From: Myxococcales bacterium
Lineage (GTDB): Bacteria; Myxococcota_A; Polyangia; Fen-1088
Length of the DNA: 10,159 nt
Assembly: GCA_003170035.1 (NCBI GenBank)
Contig: PMZX01000145.1
Location: 1,827 to 11,985, forward strand
Direction of reading: 5' to 3'
Shown: in pieces, positions 7,831 to 10,159 of the stretch
How positions within the stretch are numbered: the first letter of the stretch is position 1
Layout of the letters: the number at the start of each line of letters is the position of its first letter
Position numbers and translations under genes: made by a program
Notes under the pieces: model-generated
What the model was told of the DNA's origin: nothing
What the model saw: only the letters and a program-made list of their open reading frames with translations
Databases searched by the model: none

Positions 7831-8273
7831 CGGAGGACTTGCGCCGCCATCCACGGTTCGGTGTCGACATCCAGGCCAACGTGCGGACCACCGACGGCCG
7901 CAAGCTGCCCGCACGGACGCGCGACCTGTCCCGCTCCGGCATGTGCCTCATCACCACAAGTTCGCTCGCCCAGCGCGACGAGTTGCTGATCGATCTCATC
8001 CTGCTCTTCGGCCCGTCCTCGGTCTCCGAGCCGCTGCCGCTGCGGGCCCGCGTGGTGTGGTGCACACCCATTTCGCAAGCCTTCCAGGTAGGCGCCATGT
8101 TCGAGAAGCTCAGCAAGACCGAACAGTCGTTCCTCGACATGTTCCTGCGCTATCTCGACGGCAGCATCTTGCCCGCGGGAGCCGAGGCCGAATCGGTGGG
8201 CGAGTCATCAGAGCCGGAGCCAGACCAAGTCGAAGCCTCGCCGGAAATCAAGGACGATCCGTTCCGGCGCTGA
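7827..8273 (+). CDS. PilZ-domain protein, putative cyclic di-GMP receptor
   Basis: A small cytoplasmic protein of 148 residues. The PilZ domain spans about 5-110 and has both binding motifs intact: RxxxR in 'RRHPR' (R6, R10) and DxSxxG in 'DLSRSG' (D33, S35, G38). The beta-barrel closes with 'RARVVWCTPISQAFQVGAMFEKLS' in two halves (73-85 and 86-96), then a helix (98-110). PilZ domains with these residues bind cyclic di-GMP. The last 35 residues are acidic and probably disordered (ESVGESSEPEPD region). ATG 7827 overlaps the TGA of the propeller gene by 4 bases (ATGA) and has AAGGAGG just upstream, so the two genes are translationally coupled. No output domain is fused, so it probably works by binding a partner. 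The coupled secreted propeller protein or the following membrane protein are the obvious candidates by context (inference). Confidence 0.93.
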   Translation: MTEDLRRHPRFGVDIQANVRTTDGRKLPARTRDLSRSGMCLITTSSLAQRDELLIDLILLFGPSSVSEPLPLRARVVWCTPISQAFQVGAMFEKLSKTEQSFLDMFLRYLDGSILPAGAEAESVGESSEPEPDQVEASPEIKDDPFRR

Positions 8274-8326
8274 GGTCTCGTGCCGCCGGTGCCGAGGAGG
8301 GACATCGCGCCGACCACGACCACGGC

Positions 8327-8355
8327 TTGCAAAATCGGAAATCCGGGAAGATAGT
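8327..8355 (+). promoter_or_regulatory. Candidate promoter for a leaderless transcript
   Basis: TTGCAA (8327-8332) and GATAGT (8350-8355) are separated by 17 bases; each matches four of six consensus positions. Transcription would begin at or next to the ATG at 8362. Upstream of that ATG there is only a weak GGGAAG. This is a weak consensus match in GC-rich DNA, so it is tentative. Confidence 0.22.
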
Positions 8356-8361
8356 CGCGCC

Positions 8362-8886
8362 ATGCGCAAGGTCCCTGCCTGGCTTGCCTTCCTCACCGTG
8401 CTGGCTCTCTCCACCATAGCCCTGGCCGACGACACTGCCGCAGAGATTCCTGCCAAGGCCGCCGAACCAAGGAACGAGAAAGACGTGGACAAGACCGGGC
8501 GCGTCCCCCTTGCCACAGCCTTAGTCGAAGCCAAACCAGCGCGACTGCCTGTATACGTCGAGAATTGGGCCCGTCTGGCGGAGCTCACCCGATCCGACCC
8601 CGTGGTTCTTGCCCAGGCCGACTTCTGGGCTTCCCGTCGGTGGTATACGCTGTGGGATCTAGGCACTGTGTTTCTGCTGGGTAGTGGCGTCGCCGCGTAT
8701 GGTACCTTTGATCGTCTGGCGACCGACCATTGGACGAAGACTACCAAATGGAGTTTGGCCGGCGGCCTGAGCGTGGCGATAGTGAGCCTCCTCACGGCTT
8801 GGGCCATTTTCCCCGATCGCGACGACCTTCTGACTGTCATCAACCAATGGAACCTCCGCCACCCTGGCCAGCCCCTCGCCCCCTGA
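8362..8886 (+). CDS. Small exported membrane protein with two TM segments, unknown function
   Basis: A protein of 174 residues that I do not recognise. A signal peptide (MRKVPAWLAFLTVLALSTIALA, given here as residues 1-22) ends at a good cleavage site before DD. A charged, probably extended stretch (24-62) follows, then an amphipathic part with 'VLAQADFWASRRWYTLWDLG'. Two TM segments come next (about 99-116 and 131-150), joined by a short hydrophilic turn (FDRLATDHWTKTTK). The C-terminal tail (151-174) reads 'LLTVINQWNLRHPGQP'. If the signal is cleaved, both ends face the periplasm. It lies 88 bp after the PilZ gene on the same strand and could be in its operon or have its own weak promoter (8327-8355). 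Its partner is unknown; an envelope role with the PilZ and propeller proteins is only suggested by position. It is convergent with the FAD gene, 23 bp away, with no clear terminator between them. Confidence 0.8.
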   Translation: MRKVPAWLAFLTVLALSTIALADDTAAEIPAKAAEPRNEKDVDKTGRVPLATALVEAKPARLPVYVENWARLAELTRSDPVVLAQADFWASRRWYTLWDLGTVFLLGSGVAAYGTFDRLATDHWTKTTKWSLAGGLSVAIVSLLTAWAIFPDRDDLLTVINQWNLRHPGQPLAP

Positions 8887-8909
8887 GCCCGGCAGGACGA
8901 AACGACCAG

Positions 8910-10159
8910 CTATCTCACGGCTCGGTTGATGATCGCGGCGGCCACCCGCGCGCCATCCAGCGCTGAACTGACAATGCCTCCCGCATAGCCAGCGCCCTCC
9001 CCGGCCGGATACAGGCCCGCGAGAGACGGGGATTCCAACGTCTGCGGATCGCGCAGGATGCGAAGGGGGGCGCTGGTGCGGGTCTCGGCTGCGACCAGCA
9101 GCGCCTGATCGTGAACGAATCCAGGCCAACGGCGGCCGATTGCGGCCAGGCCCTCGCGCAAGGCCTCAGTAATGAAGGGCGGGAAGACATCATCGAACCT
9201 GGCATGTTCGACACCAGGGCGGTAGCTCGACCCGGGCAGACTGTCGCCGGGGCGGCGGGCGATAAAATCGACCATGCGTTGGGCAGGGGCGCGAAAACCG
9301 CCGCCGCCACGCTGAAACGCCGCCTCTTCGATGCGGCGTTGGAAGTCGATTCCGGCCAGAGCTCCCTCTGCATCTGGGCCGAAATCCGAGCCGGCCACCG
9401 TCACCACCAGCGCCGCGTTGGCAAAGGGCGAGTTGCGCTTGGCCAGGCTCATGCCGTTGACCACCAAGCCACCCGCCTCAGTGGCCGCAGGCACGATCCA
9501 TCCACCAGGACACATGCAGAAACTATATACGCTACGGCCCGCACCCCGGGCGCGCAACTCGTAGAATGCGGGCGGCAGGCGCGGGTGCCCGGCGGCGCGG
9601 CCGTACTGGAGTTGGTCGATAGCCGATTGTGGGTGCTCGACACGAACCCCGACAGCGATGTCCTTTCGTTGCAGCGCCAGATGGGCGGCCTCGGCCCAGG
9701 CGTACACGTCGCGCGCCGAGTGCCCGGGCGCCAGCACAACGATGTCGGCAGGGATTTCCCCCGCACTCGTCTGCACCGCACGAACTCGTCTTTGCTCTTC
9801 GTGCACGCCGAGGAATTGGCAGTCGAAGCAATAGCGCACGCCCATACCCTGCAGACGCGCGCGCAGCACCTCCAGCAACTTGGGCAAGCGATTCGATCCA
9901 ATGTGTGGCCGCGCATCGACCTCGATGTCTGCCGGCGCTCCCAGAGCCACAAGGTCGGCCAACACGTCGGCCACTGCCGCCCGGTCTTTGCAGCGTGTGG
10001 TGAGTTTTCCGTCGGAGTAGGTGCCCGCACCACCCTCGCCAAAACAGTAGTTGGATTCGGGGTTCAGTCGTCCGCGATGAAGGCTGGCCAGGTCGGCTCG
10101 CCGCGGGCCTACGGGCTTGCCGCGTTCGAGGATGGTCGAGGCCACACCCGCCTCGGCCA
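8910..10159 (-). CDS. FAD-dependent dehydrogenase of COG2509 type, 5' end beyond right edge
   Basis: 415 residues are visible. The frame stays open to the right edge, so the N-terminal GxGxxG of the Rossmann fold is missing from the window. What remains starts at 'AEAGVASTILERGKPVGPR', whose Glu would bind the FAD ribose. Next comes 'NYCFGEGGAGTYSDGKLTTR' (near 10055-10000), a hallmark of this uncharacterised FAD-dependent dehydrogenase family. Then come 'PHIGSNRLPKLLEVLRARL', the central 'VVLAPGHSARDVY', a 'YSFCMCPGGWIVPAATE' motif, 'GGLVVNGMSLAKRNSPFAN', and the C-terminal FAD-contact segment 'LYPAGEGAGYAGGIVSSALDG' given by its ends near 9010-8970. The family is broadly distributed and cytoplasmic, with no settled substrate that I know of. 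A GTG at 10145 could be mistaken for a start, but homology-like sequence continues upstream of it. It is convergent with the small membrane-protein gene. Confidence 0.9.
   Translation of the reverse strand, partial: AEAGVASTILERGKPVGPRRADLASLHRGRLNPESNYCFGEGGAGTYSDGKLTTRCKDRAAVADVLADLVALGAPADIEVDARPHIGSNRLPKLLEVLRARLQGMGVRYCFDCQFLGVHEEQRRVRAVQTSAGEIPADIVVLAPGHSARDVYAWAEAAHLALQRKDIAVGVRVEHPQSAIDQLQYGRAAGHPRLPPAFYELRARGAGRSVYSFCMCPGGWIVPAATEAGGLVVNGMSLAKRNSPFANAALVVTVAGSDFGPDAEGALAGIDFQRRIEEAAFQRGGGGFRAPAQRMVDFIARRPGDSLPGSSYRPGVEHARFDDVFPPFITEALREGLAAIGRRWPGFVHDQALLVAAETRTSAPLRILRDPQTLESPSLAGLYPAGEGAGYAGGIVSSALDGARVAAAIINRAVR

Noticed and set aside
5846..8357. The 8-mer GATAGTCG occurs at 5846 and 8350, upstream of two same-strand genes
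   Set aside because: Eight bases repeated once is near chance in a 10-kb window, and the distances to the starts differ widely.

Overview
The window is a GC-rich chromosomal stretch with densely packed genes. Long spurious open frames run antisense to most real genes, as expected at this GC content. The gene set suggests a Deltaproteobacteria/Myxococcota-like bacterium: a MoxR-type vWA protein with a TPR/HEAT partner, a GT-C-like membrane protein, PilZ, and a secreted beta-propeller protein. That assignment is inference from style and content; no marker gene fixes it. I see no rRNA, tRNA, CRISPR, IS element or phage gene.

Layout. (1) Positions 1-3255, minus strand: a two-gene operon running off the left edge. 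A ViaA/CoxE-like vWA protein comes first, followed after 4 bp by a large TPR-plus-HEAT solenoid protein whose 3' end lies outside the window. (2) Positions 3239-3310: a short divergent control region with a perfect 18-bp palindrome. (3) Positions 3311-4915, plus strand: a polytopic GT-C-like membrane glycosyltransferase, convergent with (4) folD on the minus strand (4927-5784). A hairpin lies in the 11-bp gap and overlaps the folD stop. (5) Positions 5944-8886, plus strand: a probable envelope cluster. It holds a secreted beta-propeller protein with a TolC-like C-terminal segment, a PilZ protein coupled to it by an ATGA overlap and a strong Shine-Dalgarno, and a small signal-peptide/two-TM protein. 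(6) Positions 8910-10159, minus strand: most of an FAD-dependent dehydrogenase of the COG2509 type, cut at its 5' end by the right edge.

How they may work together. The vWA and TPR/HEAT pair looks like part of a MoxR AAA+ ATPase/vWA chaperone-like machine, possibly of the predicted MoxR-vWA-beta-propeller (bpX) ternary type. The ATPase would have to lie beyond the left edge and is not seen. The propeller-PilZ-membrane cluster suggests a cell-envelope function linked to cyclic di-GMP. folD, the glycosyltransferase and the FAD enzyme look like unrelated neighbours. The most novel-looking items are the propeller/TolC-like fusion coupled to PilZ, and the vWA-TPR/HEAT operon with its degenerate metal site.
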